Of a DNA stretch of 64,000 nt, positions 34,518-43,729 are shown piece after piece (position 1 is the first letter of the stretch; each line of letters starts with the position of its first letter). The position numbers and the translations under genes are program-made. This DNA comes from Cyanobacteria bacterium SBLK (GTDB lineage: Bacteria; Cyanobacteriota; Cyanobacteriia; Cyanobacteriales; Spirulinaceae), in assembly GCA_017746715.1 (NCBI GenBank), contig JAGHZQ010000034.1, positions 124,001 to 188,000 on the forward strand, in the 5' to 3' direction. The notes below the pieces were generated by a model. It did not search any database. It was not told the DNA's origin and worked only from the letters and a program-made list of their open reading frames with translations.

Positions 34518-35318
34518 ATGAAATTCAATACAATTTTATCATTTTCTATCGCGGCTTTGTTAGCTGTAGGAATGAGTTTCCCCGCTAAAGCAGAAAGAGT
34601 TTGTGAAGTGACCGATCCGACGGGTACGCCTTTAAATGTTCGAAATAGTCCAAATGGTCGTATCGTCAATGCTCTACGGAATGGCCGAGAAGTTTATATT
34701 ATTGAAATTGCCTACGATGGCAAAAATCGTCCTTGGGCAAAGGTTGGAGGCTATTATCAAGGTGAATATAGAATTTGGGGATGGGTTTTCCGAGAGTTTA
34801 TCAGTTGTTACGATCGCTCATCTGCATCACTAACGCAACAAGGTGTTCAATTTATTTCTCCTGAATCTCGACCTAATACCTTTATTTCGGAATTTTTGCA
34901 AGAGAAACTTAGGGAATTTGATGCACTAACACTTGGTGCAAATTATATCTATAATTTCATCGATCTCAACGGAGATAATACACCTGAAATAATTGTTCAT
35001 GCTGTTGGACAAATCTTTTGTGGGACAGGAGGGTGTTCTACTTTTATCCTTCGGCAAAATTCGCAGGGATACTATGAACAATTAAGTGAAATTGGAATTA
35101 GTCATCCTCCTATTTTAGTCACAAATGAAACGCGACAAGGTTGGAAAAGTTTAATTGTTCACTCAAGAAATTCCGAAGTTTTTTGGGTTCATTTCAACGG
35201 ACGTGAGTACCAAGGTTCTTATGGCAATCGTTTAGCACGAATGCCCAGTGTATCTGGTAAAATGTTGTTTGCAAGAGAGTATCGTGATTATATACAAGAC
35301 CTTTTTCCTGTACGGTAA
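34518..35318 (+). CDS. secreted SH3-domain protein
   Basis: The 266-residue protein has a Sec signal peptide (MKFNTILSFSIAALLAVGM, cleavage near AKA), a bacterial SH3 domain (PLNVRNSPNGRIVNALRNGREVYI, WGWVFREFI) at about 30-100, and a C-terminal region with FIDLNGDNTPEIIVHAVG that resembles calcium-binding or VCBS-like lipoprotein tails. Bacterial SH3 domains bind cell-wall peptides. Its neighbours are also small exported or anchored proteins. Confidence 0.75.
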   Translation: MKFNTILSFSIAALLAVGMSFPAKAERVCEVTDPTGTPLNVRNSPNGRIVNALRNGREVYIIEIAYDGKNRPWAKVGGYYQGEYRIWGWVFREFISCYDRSSASLTQQGVQFISPESRPNTFISEFLQEKLREFDALTLGANYIYNFIDLNGDNTPEIIVHAVGQIFCGTGGCSTFILRQNSQGYYEQLSEIGISHPPILVTNETRQGWKSLIVHSRNSEVFWVHFNGREYQGSYGNRLARMPSVSGKMLFAREYRDYIQDLFPVR

Positions 35319-35382
35319 AATTTTCTCAACAGATGGAGGGAAAGACTAGAATTGATTCACTGTTTTTTCTCTACATGGGTTA

Positions 35383-35805
35383 TTATTTAGCATAAAGACG
35401 ATCTGGTGGATCGGCAGGATTTTTACTGGCATATACACAATAAGAAGTGGGATTTCTCAAGCTATATTGTTGCAAAAAATTAGCACAGTCACGTCGATTG
35501 GAAAAAGACGCTGGATAAACAGAGTAAAAAAATTTTCCAGATAAATTTGGAAAATCTGGAATCCATAAATAATTAGCATTATTATAACCTGACGCTTTTA
35601 AATTTTTGACTTTATTTTGAGCATCACCGACATTAGCATGGGCAGAATCTTGAATAAAATAGAAACTGGAAGAAGTAAGTGTAGTCTTATTAGAAAAAAC
35701 TTGGGGGTTTTGGATTTTATCTAGGATAAGTCCACCAATCACTGTTGCAATAATCGCTCCAATAATCCCTAGCACCCAATCAGAAAAGCTAAAATTCTTA
35801 CTCAT
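35383..35805 (-). CDS. membrane-anchored SPOR-like protein
   Basis: The 140-residue protein has one N-terminal helix (WVLGIIGAIIATVIGGLIL) and an exported domain in which QDSAHANVGDAQNKVKNLKASGY and FYSVYPASFSNRRDCANFLQQY follow the two-repeat pattern of SPOR domains, which bind denuded peptidoglycan. The match is by eye and weak. It points toward the SH3 protein gene, with which it converges. Confidence 0.55.
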   Translation of the reverse strand: MSKNFSFSDWVLGIIGAIIATVIGGLILDKIQNPQVFSNKTTLTSSSFYFIQDSAHANVGDAQNKVKNLKASGYNNANYLWIPDFPNLSGKFFYSVYPASFSNRRDCANFLQQYSLRNPTSYCVYASKNPADPPDRLYAK

Positions 35806-35947
35806 AAGAGTTTGTGTAAAAAACTATTTATCTTTACTTAGCATAACTTAAGATTCATGTTTTTTTTACTACCAGAAAAAATACTTATTTTTGAACTAAA
35901 TGAAGAAATTCACTCCAAGTAGAATATGAGTTTAAAAATATACTCAT

Positions 35948-35975
35948 TAAAAAAAGGGTGTATTTTCCACACCCT
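35948..35975 (-). terminator. rho-independent terminator of htpG
   Basis: Read on the minus strand AGGGTGT pairs perfectly with ACACCCT around a seven-base loop and is followed by seven T residues. It lies 35 bases after the htpG stop. Confidence 0.85.
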
Positions 35976-36009
35976 CTTATTTTTACAAAACTTCACGTTT
36001 TACAAAACT

Positions 36010-37974
36010 TTACAATCGCTCTGTAACCTGAGTTAACAAGGAATTCGATCGCTCGATAAATGCCTTCATGCTATCCGCATCAAACGGTTTTTGAGAAATG
36101 AGAGCCAAATCGTAAATATGCTGACACATTTGATCGACTAACTCTCCCGTTTTAGAAGTGCCTCCCCCATCGACGATCGCACCTCCAGAAAGATTCACCA
36201 AGTTTTGAACCATCGGGTGGGAAACATTCACCAATAAGGTGTGCATATCGGGGAAATCTGCCGCTTTTTGTTGTAGCAAGGCAGTCATTTCTTGAATGCG
36301 TCGCATCTCTTCCGGTAAGATGACCATAGCCGGAGGAGTCCCTTGAGGATCGTCGGATTTGAGGGATTTGGTTTGAATGGTGACTTTCTCATTTGCGAGG
36401 GCTTTTTCAAACAACTCTTTCACTAATTCGCTGCGAGTTTTATTGGTCTTGGGATCGACAATTTCTGAGGGTTCTTCATCAATTAACGTATTATCTAAAT
36501 CCGAATCCACTCGCGAGAACTTCACATCCGTGTATTCTCGTTCGAGGAAGGGAATAAAATAATTGGTATCGATGAAAGAGTCCATAAATAGGACTTCTAA
36601 CCCTTGATTTTTGTACAGATCCACATAGGTTGCTTGAGAACCGGGATCGGTGCAATAGAAAATGCGATTTTCGTGTTTTTCCTTGTTCCGTTCCAAGTAA
36701 TCTTTTAACGTGGTATAACCGTCATTGCCGGCGATTTCCTCAGTATCTTGCCAAGCATCTCCCTCCTCTGCTTGTACCTCGACTTTTGGTGTATCGTCCT
36801 GCTTATCTTCCAAAGTCGTCTTGTAGATAATAATATCCTCGACTTGCTTCTTGAACTTTTCATCCTTGAGAGAACCGAACTTGACAAATGTTCCGACATC
36901 CTCCCAACACCGGACGTATTCCTTGCGATCGTCGCGATACATTGCCTTGAGGCGATCGCCAATCTTCTTGGAAATAAAGTCGGTAATGCGGCGAACGGTG
37001 CGATTATTGGTTAAGGCACTGCGAGAGACATTAAGGGGAATATCAGTACTATCAATCACTCCACGCAAAGGTCGCAAGAATTCCGGGATGATTTCATCGC
37101 AGCGATCGCTAACAAAAACCTGATTGCTAAAGAGTTTAATTTGCCCTTTGTTCACGTCTACATCGGGTTTAATGGGAGGGAAATAGAGAATTCCGTTGAG
37201 AACAAAAGGATAGTCGGTATTGAGATGAACCCACAGCAGAGGATCCTCTTGGAAAGGATAAAGATAGCGATAGAATTCTAAATAATCCTCATCCTTGAGA
37301 TTTTGTGCCGAGTCCTTCCAAGGGGCTTTTTGCTTGTTAATCTGTTCTTCACCCAATTTAATTGTAACGGGCATAAAATCGCAGTAGGTTTTCACTAACT
37401 GCTTGATCCGTGCTTCTTCGATGTACTCGGTTTCCTCATCCATCATGGTGAGAGTGATGGTGGTTCCCGGTTCTGTGCGAGGGGATGCGGTTAATTCAAA
37501 TGCCGGAGAACCATCGCAAGACCAGTGTACCGCTTCAGAACCGGAACGATGGGAAAGGGTTTCGATTTCGACCTGTTTGGCAACCATGAAAGAAGAATAG
37601 AAACCCAAACCAAAGTGACCGATAATTTGTTGAGAAGGGTCTTTTTGGTATTTTTCGACAAACTCTTCCGCACTGGAAAACGCCACTTGGTTGATATATT
37701 TCTTGATTTCTTCTGCCGTCATCCCAATGCCATTATCGGAAACCGAAAGGGTTTTCTTTTCGCTATCGACCTTAATTTCAATCAGGGGTTCCGGGAGTTC
37801 TCCATCTACTTCTCCAGCATAGGACACCATCTTCAGCTTGGCGATCGCGTCCACGCTATTTGAGATTAATTCCCGCAAGAAAATCTCGTGATCGGTGTAG
37901 AGAGATTTCTTGATAATGGGAAAAATATTCTCTGTATGGATTGTAATATTGCCTTGTTCGAGTACGGTTGTCAT
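36010..37974 (-). CDS. htpG: molecular chaperone HtpG (Hsp90)
   Basis: The 654-residue cytoplasmic chaperone has the GHKL ATPase domain (ELISNSVDAIAKLKM, SVSDNGIGMTAEEI, IGHFGLGFYSSFMVA), the middle-domain segment SRSALTNNRTVRRI, and a C-terminal dimerisation region. The ATG at 37974 (MTTVLEQGNITIHTE) is used instead of an upstream TTG. In cyanobacteria HtpG helps heat tolerance and phycobilisome and tetrapyrrole enzyme stability. No CIRCE element is seen upstream. Confidence 0.97.
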   Translation of the reverse strand: MTTVLEQGNITIHTENIFPIIKKSLYTDHEIFLRELISNSVDAIAKLKMVSYAGEVDGELPEPLIEIKVDSEKKTLSVSDNGIGMTAEEIKKYINQVAFSSAEEFVEKYQKDPSQQIIGHFGLGFYSSFMVAKQVEIETLSHRSGSEAVHWSCDGSPAFELTASPRTEPGTTITLTMMDEETEYIEEARIKQLVKTYCDFMPVTIKLGEEQINKQKAPWKDSAQNLKDEDYLEFYRYLYPFQEDPLLWVHLNTDYPFVLNGILYFPPIKPDVDVNKGQIKLFSNQVFVSDRCDEIIPEFLRPLRGVIDSTDIPLNVSRSALTNNRTVRRITDFISKKIGDRLKAMYRDDRKEYVRCWEDVGTFVKFGSLKDEKFKKQVEDIIIYKTTLEDKQDDTPKVEVQAEEGDAWQDTEEIAGNDGYTTLKDYLERNKEKHENRIFYCTDPGSQATYVDLYKNQGLEVLFMDSFIDTNYFIPFLEREYTDVKFSRVDSDLDNTLIDEEPSEIVDPKTNKTRSELVKELFEKALANEKVTIQTKSLKSDDPQGTPPAMVILPEEMRRIQEMTALLQQKAADFPDMHTLLVNVSHPMVQNLVNLSGGAIVDGGGTSKTGELVDQMCQHIYDLALISQKPFDADSMKAFIERSNSLLTQVTERL

Positions 37975-38087
37975 AATGTCTTTCAATTTGTAAATGTGTG
38001 GATACGGGCATTCATTGTCAGCGATCCCCTCCCATTATGGCGTAGGAATTTCCCCCCTCCCAGATGCGGATAACCCTATTTCACGGG

Positions 38088-39215
38088 TCACGAATTGGTC
38101 GGTAGATTTCTCTTGCTATTGCTTCCTCGTTCCGCTTTTTCCCGTTCTTGAGGATCGAGTTTGGCGAAAATCATGCGACCTGCGGAGGTTTGTAAGGCGG
38201 AAGTTACTAAAGCGCGAACTTCGCTGCCAATATATTTGTTACTTTCTTCTACAACAACCATTGTACCATCTTCAAGATAACCCACTCCTTGTTCGGGTTC
38301 CTTTCCCGATCTAATAATTTTAATGTCTAACGCATCCCCCGGAAGATAAATCGGACGCAGCGATCGCGCCAGATCGTTAATATTTAAAATGGTCACTTTT
38401 TGCAAGTTTGCAACTTTACTGAGATTATAATCATTGGTAACGAGAATACCATTTAGCTCTCGGGTAAAACGAACTAATTTTGCATCTACAGTATTGATAT
38501 CTTCGTAATCTTCCGAATTCACGACAATGCGATCGGGATAGCGTTCCTGCATCTGATTGAGAATATCTAAACCCCTTCGCCCTCGGGTTCTTTTACGATC
38601 GTTAGAAGCGTCTGCTAATAGTTGCAGTTCTTGTAAAACAAACTGAGGAATAATAATTTGTCCCTCAATAAACCCCGTTTTTAATAATTCTTCAATGCGT
38701 CCGTCAATAATACAACTGGTATCCAAAATTTTACCGGATGCGGGCTTAAGGGTTCCTTCTGCAATCAATAAACTTTCAATGCTATCGGGGTTAATCAACC
38801 GTAAAAAAGTACGCCCGTGAGTATCGGCGAGACTCACTCCCAAAACCGAAAACATCACGCTTGCCAATATCGCAAAGGTTGGCTTGACAAAAATGAACTC
38901 TTTTGGTATAGGAAATAAAAAGATGGGAGCGAGGACGAGATTAGCCAGTAATAGCCCCAACACCAAACCTACCGCTCTTGTTAAAATAACTTCGATAGGT
39001 TGGCGACGCACCCGAGCCTCGACGCGGCGATAAGTCGTTTGAGCCGTTAAACCCAAGGCTAAACCGATAATCGCTCCAAATGCTGCAATAATAAAGCGAA
39101 CGGCTTCGATATTGGTGACTTGTACGAGGACTTCGGGTGGCAAGAGATCGATCGCTTCATAACCGACTCCAGCCACAGCAATGACAAATATCCCGATAAT
39201 GATGGCATCAAACAT
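38088..39215 (-). CDS. PIN/TRAM-domain membrane protein (YacL-like)
   Basis: The 375-residue protein has four N-terminal membrane helices (IIIGIFVIAVAGVGYEAIDL and others), then a PIN nuclease domain from about residue 160 (ILDTSCIIDGRIEELL, ILVTNDYNLSKVANLQ) with the acidic residues of the active site, and a C-terminal TRAM RNA-binding domain (GDALDIKIIRSGKEPEQGVGYL). Relatives are conserved in Gram-positive bacteria and cyanobacteria, and an RNase role is likely. It lies upstream of htpG on the same strand, 113 bases away. Confidence 0.85.
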   Translation of the reverse strand: MFDAIIIGIFVIAVAGVGYEAIDLLPPEVLVQVTNIEAVRFIIAAFGAIIGLALGLTAQTTYRRVEARVRRQPIEVILTRAVGLVLGLLLANLVLAPIFLFPIPKEFIFVKPTFAILASVMFSVLGVSLADTHGRTFLRLINPDSIESLLIAEGTLKPASGKILDTSCIIDGRIEELLKTGFIEGQIIIPQFVLQELQLLADASNDRKRTRGRRGLDILNQMQERYPDRIVVNSEDYEDINTVDAKLVRFTRELNGILVTNDYNLSKVANLQKVTILNINDLARSLRPIYLPGDALDIKIIRSGKEPEQGVGYLEDGTMVVVEESNKYIGSEVRALVTSALQTSAGRMIFAKLDPQEREKAERGSNSKRNLPTNS

Positions 39216-39413
39216 GATTCCGAAAGGTATAGATAGGGTATGATTCTTGAGATAATCTAATTTACCTTAACTTATTTAGGGGGGTATTGGTTGTTGGTTA
39301 TTTGTTGTTCGTTGTTCGTTGCTTGCCCCGAGCAACTCGTCCCGATCGAGATCGAAGTCAGTCGAAACGTTCGTTGTTCGGAGTCCAATAACCAATAACT
39401 AATAACTAAAACA

Positions 39414-40187
39414 ATGAATGAGCCAACGCAAAATGTTTGGAATGCCAATTTATACGATCGCGAGCATGATTTTGTCGCTCGTTATGGCAAGGATGTTATT
39501 GAATTATTAACACCAAAAGATCGAGAAAGGATTCTCGATCTCGGTTGTGGAACGGGACATTTGACTCGGGCGATCGCGGAAATGGGAGCGGAAGTACTGG
39601 GGATCGATCGCGCGAAAACCATGATTGAAGAAGCCAGAAAAAATTATCCTCAACTTCATTTTGAAGTTATGGATGGTGAAAATTTGACCTTTAGCCAACA
39701 ATTTGATGCGGTGTTCTCTAATGCGGCTTTACACTGGATGAAAAATGCTGAATCCGTCATCGCAGGAGTGTGGCGAATGCTTAAATACAAAGGGCGATTT
39801 GTCGCAGAATTTGGCGGAAAAGGTAATGTAGAAACCATCGTAAGAGAAATAGAAAATGCCCTCGATCGAGCCGGATATCCCGATAATATCGCTCTCAATC
39901 CTTGGTATTTTCCCAGTATTGGAGAATATGCGAACTTGTTGGAAAAACAAGGATTTGAGGTTCGTTCCGCCATGCTTTTCGATCGTCTCACCCCTTTAAA
40001 AGATACAGAAACGGGTTTGCAAAACTGGTTGCGAATGTTTGCCAATCCGTTTTTTAAAGATATTCCAGAAGAGAAGGTGTTAGAGATTTTGAGCGCGATC
40101 GAGCGAGAATCTCGCGATCGCCTGTATATCGAGAATACTTGGTTTGCGGATTATCGCCGCCTTCGAGTTGTTGCAATTAAAAACTGA
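39414..40187 (+). CDS. class I SAM-dependent methyltransferase
   Basis: The 257-residue protein has motif I ILDLGCGTGHLTRAIAEMG, VLGIDRAKTMIEEARK, AVFSNAALHWMKNAE and GRFVAEFGGKGN. This is the trans-aconitate methyltransferase/Methyltransf_11 pattern, with a small-molecule substrate. The gene's leader (39300-39413) is a run of TTGTTCGTTG and AATAACCAATAACT repeats with no clear Shine-Dalgarno sequence. Confidence 0.82.
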   Translation: MNEPTQNVWNANLYDREHDFVARYGKDVIELLTPKDRERILDLGCGTGHLTRAIAEMGAEVLGIDRAKTMIEEARKNYPQLHFEVMDGENLTFSQQFDAVFSNAALHWMKNAESVIAGVWRMLKYKGRFVAEFGGKGNVETIVREIENALDRAGYPDNIALNPWYFPSIGEYANLLEKQGFEVRSAMLFDRLTPLKDTETGLQNWLRMFANPFFKDIPEEKVLEILSAIERESRDRLYIENTWFADYRRLRVVAIKN

Positions 40188-40223
40188 TTTTTTGCGCTCG
40201 AGCCATAGACAAAGAGTTTAAAG

Positions 40224-40409
40224 ATGATAACCGAATTTGAAAACTGGTTTCAAGCCCAACGCCAAGAAATTGAAGATTGCAGGATAAATTTTAGCTCGAT
40301 AATCCCCCGTGAAATCGGTAATAATCTGCATTTTCCGGAGTCTTCTCGAACAAACTCTGCCCTTGAATCCGAATCGCCGCGATCGATGCTAAAATCGAGG
40401 CGCAATTAA
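40224..40409 (+). CDS. small hypothetical ORF, 61 aa
   Basis: An ATG 36 bases after the methyltransferase stop opens a 61-codon frame (MITEFENWFQAQRQEIEDC). The N-terminal half is helical and polar, the C-terminal half low in structure with SSRTNSALESESPRSM. No family is recognised. It may be a real small gene or chance. Confidence 0.35.
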   Translation: MITEFENWFQAQRQEIEDCRINFSSIIPREIGNNLHFPESSRTNSALESESPRSMLKSRRN

Positions 40410-40445
40410 ACTCTCGCCCATCAAAAATTCATTTTTCATCGAGCC

Positions 40446-41405
40446 ATGTTAACCTACCTGCGGAAACTGAGTTTGGGGATGACGATCGCTAGTTTGTCCG
40501 GCGCGATCGCATTGGGAATCTCTCGTCCCGGGCAAGCGCAATATATCATTACCCTCCCGGACGGATCTCGCTGCGAAGGCCAATTTCAAGGGTATACGGG
40601 GCAGGGGATTTGCGAATATGAAGACGGGTACTATCGCGGACAGATTTTAAACGGCCTGCGTCATGGTAGAGGCCTATTTTATTTCCGCGATCGCGAGAAT
40701 GCGGAAGCCGATATTAATGTTCCTGAAGTTGGCACTAAACTCAACGAGGCAGAAGTGACAGTCTTTGCCGTACCTTTGCCTTCAGGTAATTATGTCGATG
40801 TTTACGAAGGGGACTTTCGCAACGGTTTTCCCAACGGACGCGGCAGTTTTATTTACGGCAACGATATGCGCTACGATGGCGAGGTGAAAGATGGGTTGCC
40901 CCACGGTACGGGACTATTTATCTACGGTTCCGAGGGAGAATATTCCTATCGCTATTACGGACAAGTGGCTGAGGGATTGGCTAACGGACGCGGTTCCTTT
41001 GTTTATGCCACTTGTCAAATTTATCGAGACAAACCCCATTGCGATCGCTACGACGGTCAATTTCGCAATGGTTTGCCCCACGGTCAAGGAACGTTTACCT
41101 ACTCCGAATGCGCCGTTGTCGGACAGCAAGTGCGCTGCAAGCGTTGGTCGGGGCAGTTCTTTAAAGGTCAGCCCAATGGAGCCGGGACGTTAATTTTTGC
41201 CAATGGCGATCGCTGTCAGGGACAATTTAACGACTTAACCCTAAGCGGTCGCGGCAATTGCAGTTATAGCAATGGCAATCGCTATTCCGGAGAACTGCGA
41301 GACGGACAGCCCCACGGTATGGGAACCATGCGTTATAGTGACGGACGAACTTATAGTGGCGAATTTCGCGGGGGAAATCCCATTGGCAGTCTTGGCAGCA
41401 ATTAA
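40446..41405 (+). CDS. secreted MORN-repeat protein
   Basis: The 319-residue protein has a signal peptide (ASLSGAIALGISRPGQAQ) and about nine MORN repeats of the YxGxxxxGxxHGxG type (YRGQILNGLRHGRGLFYF, YEGDFRNGFPNGRGSFIYG, YSGELRDGQPHGMGTMRYS). Several repeats have paired cysteines (RCEGQF, KRWSGQF region) that may form disulfides outside the plasma membrane. MORN repeats form beta-strand arrays that bind lipids or proteins; the function here is unknown. Confidence 0.85.
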   Translation: MLTYLRKLSLGMTIASLSGAIALGISRPGQAQYIITLPDGSRCEGQFQGYTGQGICEYEDGYYRGQILNGLRHGRGLFYFRDRENAEADINVPEVGTKLNEAEVTVFAVPLPSGNYVDVYEGDFRNGFPNGRGSFIYGNDMRYDGEVKDGLPHGTGLFIYGSEGEYSYRYYGQVAEGLANGRGSFVYATCQIYRDKPHCDRYDGQFRNGLPHGQGTFTYSECAVVGQQVRCKRWSGQFFKGQPNGAGTLIFANGDRCQGQFNDLTLSGRGNCSYSNGNRYSGELRDGQPHGMGTMRYSDGRTYSGEFRGGNPIGSLGSN

Positions 41406-41413
41406 ATCAGCAA

Positions 41414-41695
41414 TTAAATCTCGCTTTCAATCTTCAAGTCTTGGCGTTCCCAAGCCCCGTGATGCTCGGCATAATAAGCCAAAATCGCCTCGATTTGTTG
41501 CTGGCGATCGCGATCGCAGTTTTCTGGATAGTCGATTTCCAATCCGGCAATTTGACTTTGTAAATAGGCAAAAGTTGACGAAGATTGCGGCAAAAGCGCA
41601 ACCTTGACCCCCAAAACTTGCTGCAAGTGAGCGGCTGTCTCGCGATAGACAGCCAAAGGCATTTGCGGACAAGAGATTCTTTCTCGCTTAGGCAT
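41414..41695 (-). CDS. small conserved-type hypothetical protein, 93 aa
   Basis: The 93-residue protein mixes helices and strands (MPLAVYRETAAHLQQVLGVK, VALLPQSSSTFAYLQSQIAG, QQQIEAILAYYAEHHGAW) and looks like a folded cytoplasmic protein. No family is recognised. Its start overlaps the stop of the upstream lipoprotein gene by eight bases, so the pair is probably co-translated. Confidence 0.6.
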   Translation of the reverse strand: MPKRERISCPQMPLAVYRETAAHLQQVLGVKVALLPQSSSTFAYLQSQIAGLEIDYPENCDRDRQQQIEAILAYYAEHHGAWERQDLKIESEI

Positions 41696-42611
41696 TACTA
41701 TTGTCTCCCGTCGCAGGCGGTTCTCCTACGGCCCGAATCACTTCCATTCCCAATTCCTCAAAAACCACCACGGGTTGAGGACCGCGATTCATTTCAATGC
41801 GTTTAACCAACACCTGTCCGCTGCCTAAATATTCTCCTGGACCGACATAGCGACTTTTCCCTTCACCGTCTTGCACGATTGCTTTGGTCGCACTCCCCAG
41901 ATTGATCACCCCCGTCACTGTCAAGCCATTGGCGATGGTCGGTTCGGGTAAAGGAGGGAGTACCTCGGGGTTAAATTCTTGAACGGGTTCTTCGACTTGT
42001 CCTTCTTCCTCTCCCGTCCACTCAAATGGGGGAAGCTCTTCTTCTGGGACTGCTTCTGGGACTGCTTCTGGAACTGCTTCCGGGACTGCTTCTGGAACTT
42101 CTTCTGGAACAAAGGGTTCTGGACGTTGCTGAGCTTGAGGAGGAATCGGTGGAATGGGAAAAACGGGCAATTTAGGAGTCAATCGAGTTTCGCCACCTTG
42201 ACTGGCCGCAGCTGTAGCGGTTAGGGTTGCCGTGGGAACTTGTACGGGGAGCGTGGCAAAGGGATTTTGCCGGCCTTGATTTTGCGCGAGGATTTTGATA
42301 GCCGTATCGCGGCTGGTGAGGGGGATTAGACCATCCGGTGCGGGTAATTCTGCATCTTCTCCGGCCACCACGGGGTCTTCAAATCCGGGGTCGCCCGTTT
42401 CCGGGGCATTGGGATCTTGACCATCGGGCGTTCCTTCGGCTGAGGGATTGGCCGGAACTGTATTGGGTGCGACAGGAATCGGAGCAGTACCGACACCTCC
42501 TGTATCCTGAGAACCCCCCCCCAAAAAAGGAAGTGAAGAGAGAGTTTCGCATCCCCCCAATCCGAAAGATAAAATTGCTAAACCCATCAAGAACGATAAT
42601 TTCCTCATCAT
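41688..42611 (-). CDS. proline/glutamate-rich lipoprotein with PilP/GspC-like C-terminus
   Basis: The protein of about 307 residues has a lipoprotein signal (LAILSFGLGGCETL), a long Pro/Glu/Gly-rich stretch with five tandem VPEA units (coded by 12-base repeats near 42041-42110), and a C-terminal domain with TVTGVINLGSATKAIVQDG, YVGPGEYLGSGQVLVKRI and VVVFEELGMEVIRAVG. That domain resembles the PilP/GspC homology-region fold, which suggests an envelope assembly role, possibly in pilus or secretion machinery. I start at the ATG pair 42611/42608, just before the signal peptide. Confidence 0.65.
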   Translation of the reverse strand: MMRKLSFLMGLAILSFGLGGCETLSSLPFLGGGSQDTGGVGTAPIPVAPNTVPANPSAEGTPDGQDPNAPETGDPGFEDPVVAGEDAELPAPDGLIPLTSRDTAIKILAQNQGRQNPFATLPVQVPTATLTATAAASQGGETRLTPKLPVFPIPPIPPQAQQRPEPFVPEEVPEAVPEAVPEAVPEAVPEEELPPFEWTGEEEGQVEEPVQEFNPEVLPPLPEPTIANGLTVTGVINLGSATKAIVQDGEGKSRYVGPGEYLGSGQVLVKRIEMNRGPQPVVVFEELGMEVIRAVGEPPATGDNSNA

Positions 42612-42741
42612 TGATTCCCCGATTAATAGATCGCGATCCGAATCATTCAACAAATATCATCAATGCTTTAATTTTAGCCAAAAACAAAAAGACTTCAATT
42701 CAGTTGTCAGAGATTGTTCTCGAGGGTGACGAATTGCGAAT

Positions 42742-43524
42742 CTATCCCTTCAACATTAACTGTTTCAAAGCGTTTAAGCCTTTTTTGAGGCGACGGGACA
42801 CAGTAACGACGCTAACTCCTAATAACTCTGCTGCTTCTTTATGGGTGAGATCGTGGAGAAACACGAATTCAAGGGCTTCTCGCGTTTTGGTTTCGAGTTG
42901 GACGAGAGCCTGTTGCAGGCGAATTCTATCTTCTTCTGCCAGTTGGAAACTGTGATATTTGCGATCCGGGACGAGTTCTCCCAAACTGGTGCATCCCTCT
43001 CCTTCTCTGCCGATGGGAAGATCTAAACTCAAAGGTTCTCGATTTTGGTGGGCGAGCTTGATTTCTTGCCATTCTTCTAAGGAAATTTTTAGAGCGGCTG
43101 CCAATTCTCGATCGCTCGGCTGGCGATTGAGTTGCGATCGCAGTTTGCGGGTGGCGCTAATGGATTGCTGACGCAATTCCAACCAACGTCTGGGAATGCG
43201 AACGCAAGCCCCCTTATCTCTCAGATAATGCTGAATTTCGCCGCGAATGTAAGGCAGGGCAAAAGAGCTAAAGGCGTGACCGCGATCCAAGTTAAACCGT
43301 TCGATGGCGCGAATCAAACCCAAACACCCCACTTGCAGGAGGTCTTCATAGCTTTCATTGCAGCGCTCGGCCCAGTGATGCGCCTCTTTACGGACGAGAC
43401 CCAAATTGAGTTGGACGAGTTGATTGCGAATTTGCTTGCGCGCTATTGAAGATTGCTGCCGCTCGTAGTCGTGCAGTAATTGCAAGCTCTGGCATTTGAG
43501 ATTGTTGGAGAGGGAAGTTGGCAT
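42742..43524 (-). CDS. sigF: RNA polymerase sigma factor, group 3 SigF type
   Basis: The 260-residue sigma-70 family protein has region 2 (LVRKEAHHWAERCNESYEDLLQ, LIRAIERFNLDRGHAFSSFA, IRGEIQHYLRDKG), a shortened region 3 and region 4 (LHDLTHKEAAELLGVSVVTV, SRRLKKGLNALKQL). Cyanobacterial SigF controls type IV pili, motility and stress genes. I start at ATG 43524, which gives the usual SigF length; the longer frame begins with TTG. It is downstream of psbO in the same direction, separated by a strong terminator-like hairpin. Confidence 0.88.
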   Translation of the reverse strand: MPTSLSNNLKCQSLQLLHDYERQQSSIARKQIRNQLVQLNLGLVRKEAHHWAERCNESYEDLLQVGCLGLIRAIERFNLDRGHAFSSFALPYIRGEIQHYLRDKGACVRIPRRWLELRQQSISATRKLRSQLNRQPSDRELAAALKISLEEWQEIKLAHQNREPLSLDLPIGREGEGCTSLGELVPDRKYHSFQLAEEDRIRLQQALVQLETKTREALEFVFLHDLTHKEAAELLGVSVVTVSRRLKKGLNALKQLMLKG

Positions 43525-43666
43525 AATAGCGTCACCCGGGGAATGCGAATCAAAGATTGAGAAACTCAAACTCAAAACTATTTTTGCAGTTTCTCAAGTT
43601 TATTCTCTCAATACAATTTATGACAACTTTTCTGACTGCTTGCAAGGGAAAAATCCACAAAAATTT

Positions 43667-43713
43667 AGGGTTTGGGACTGTTGCGGCGATCGCGAACGAG
43701 TCCCAAACTCCCT
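43667..43713 (-). terminator. long hairpin after psbO
   Basis: GTTTGGGACT pairs with AGTCCCAAAC across a 20-base loop that itself contains a HIP1 palindrome, with further AGGG/CCCT pairing outside. On the minus strand it lies 17 bases after the psbO stop and is followed by AAATTTTTG. It would separate psbO from sigF. Confidence 0.7.
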
Positions 43714-43729
43714 ATTTTAAACTTCTAAC

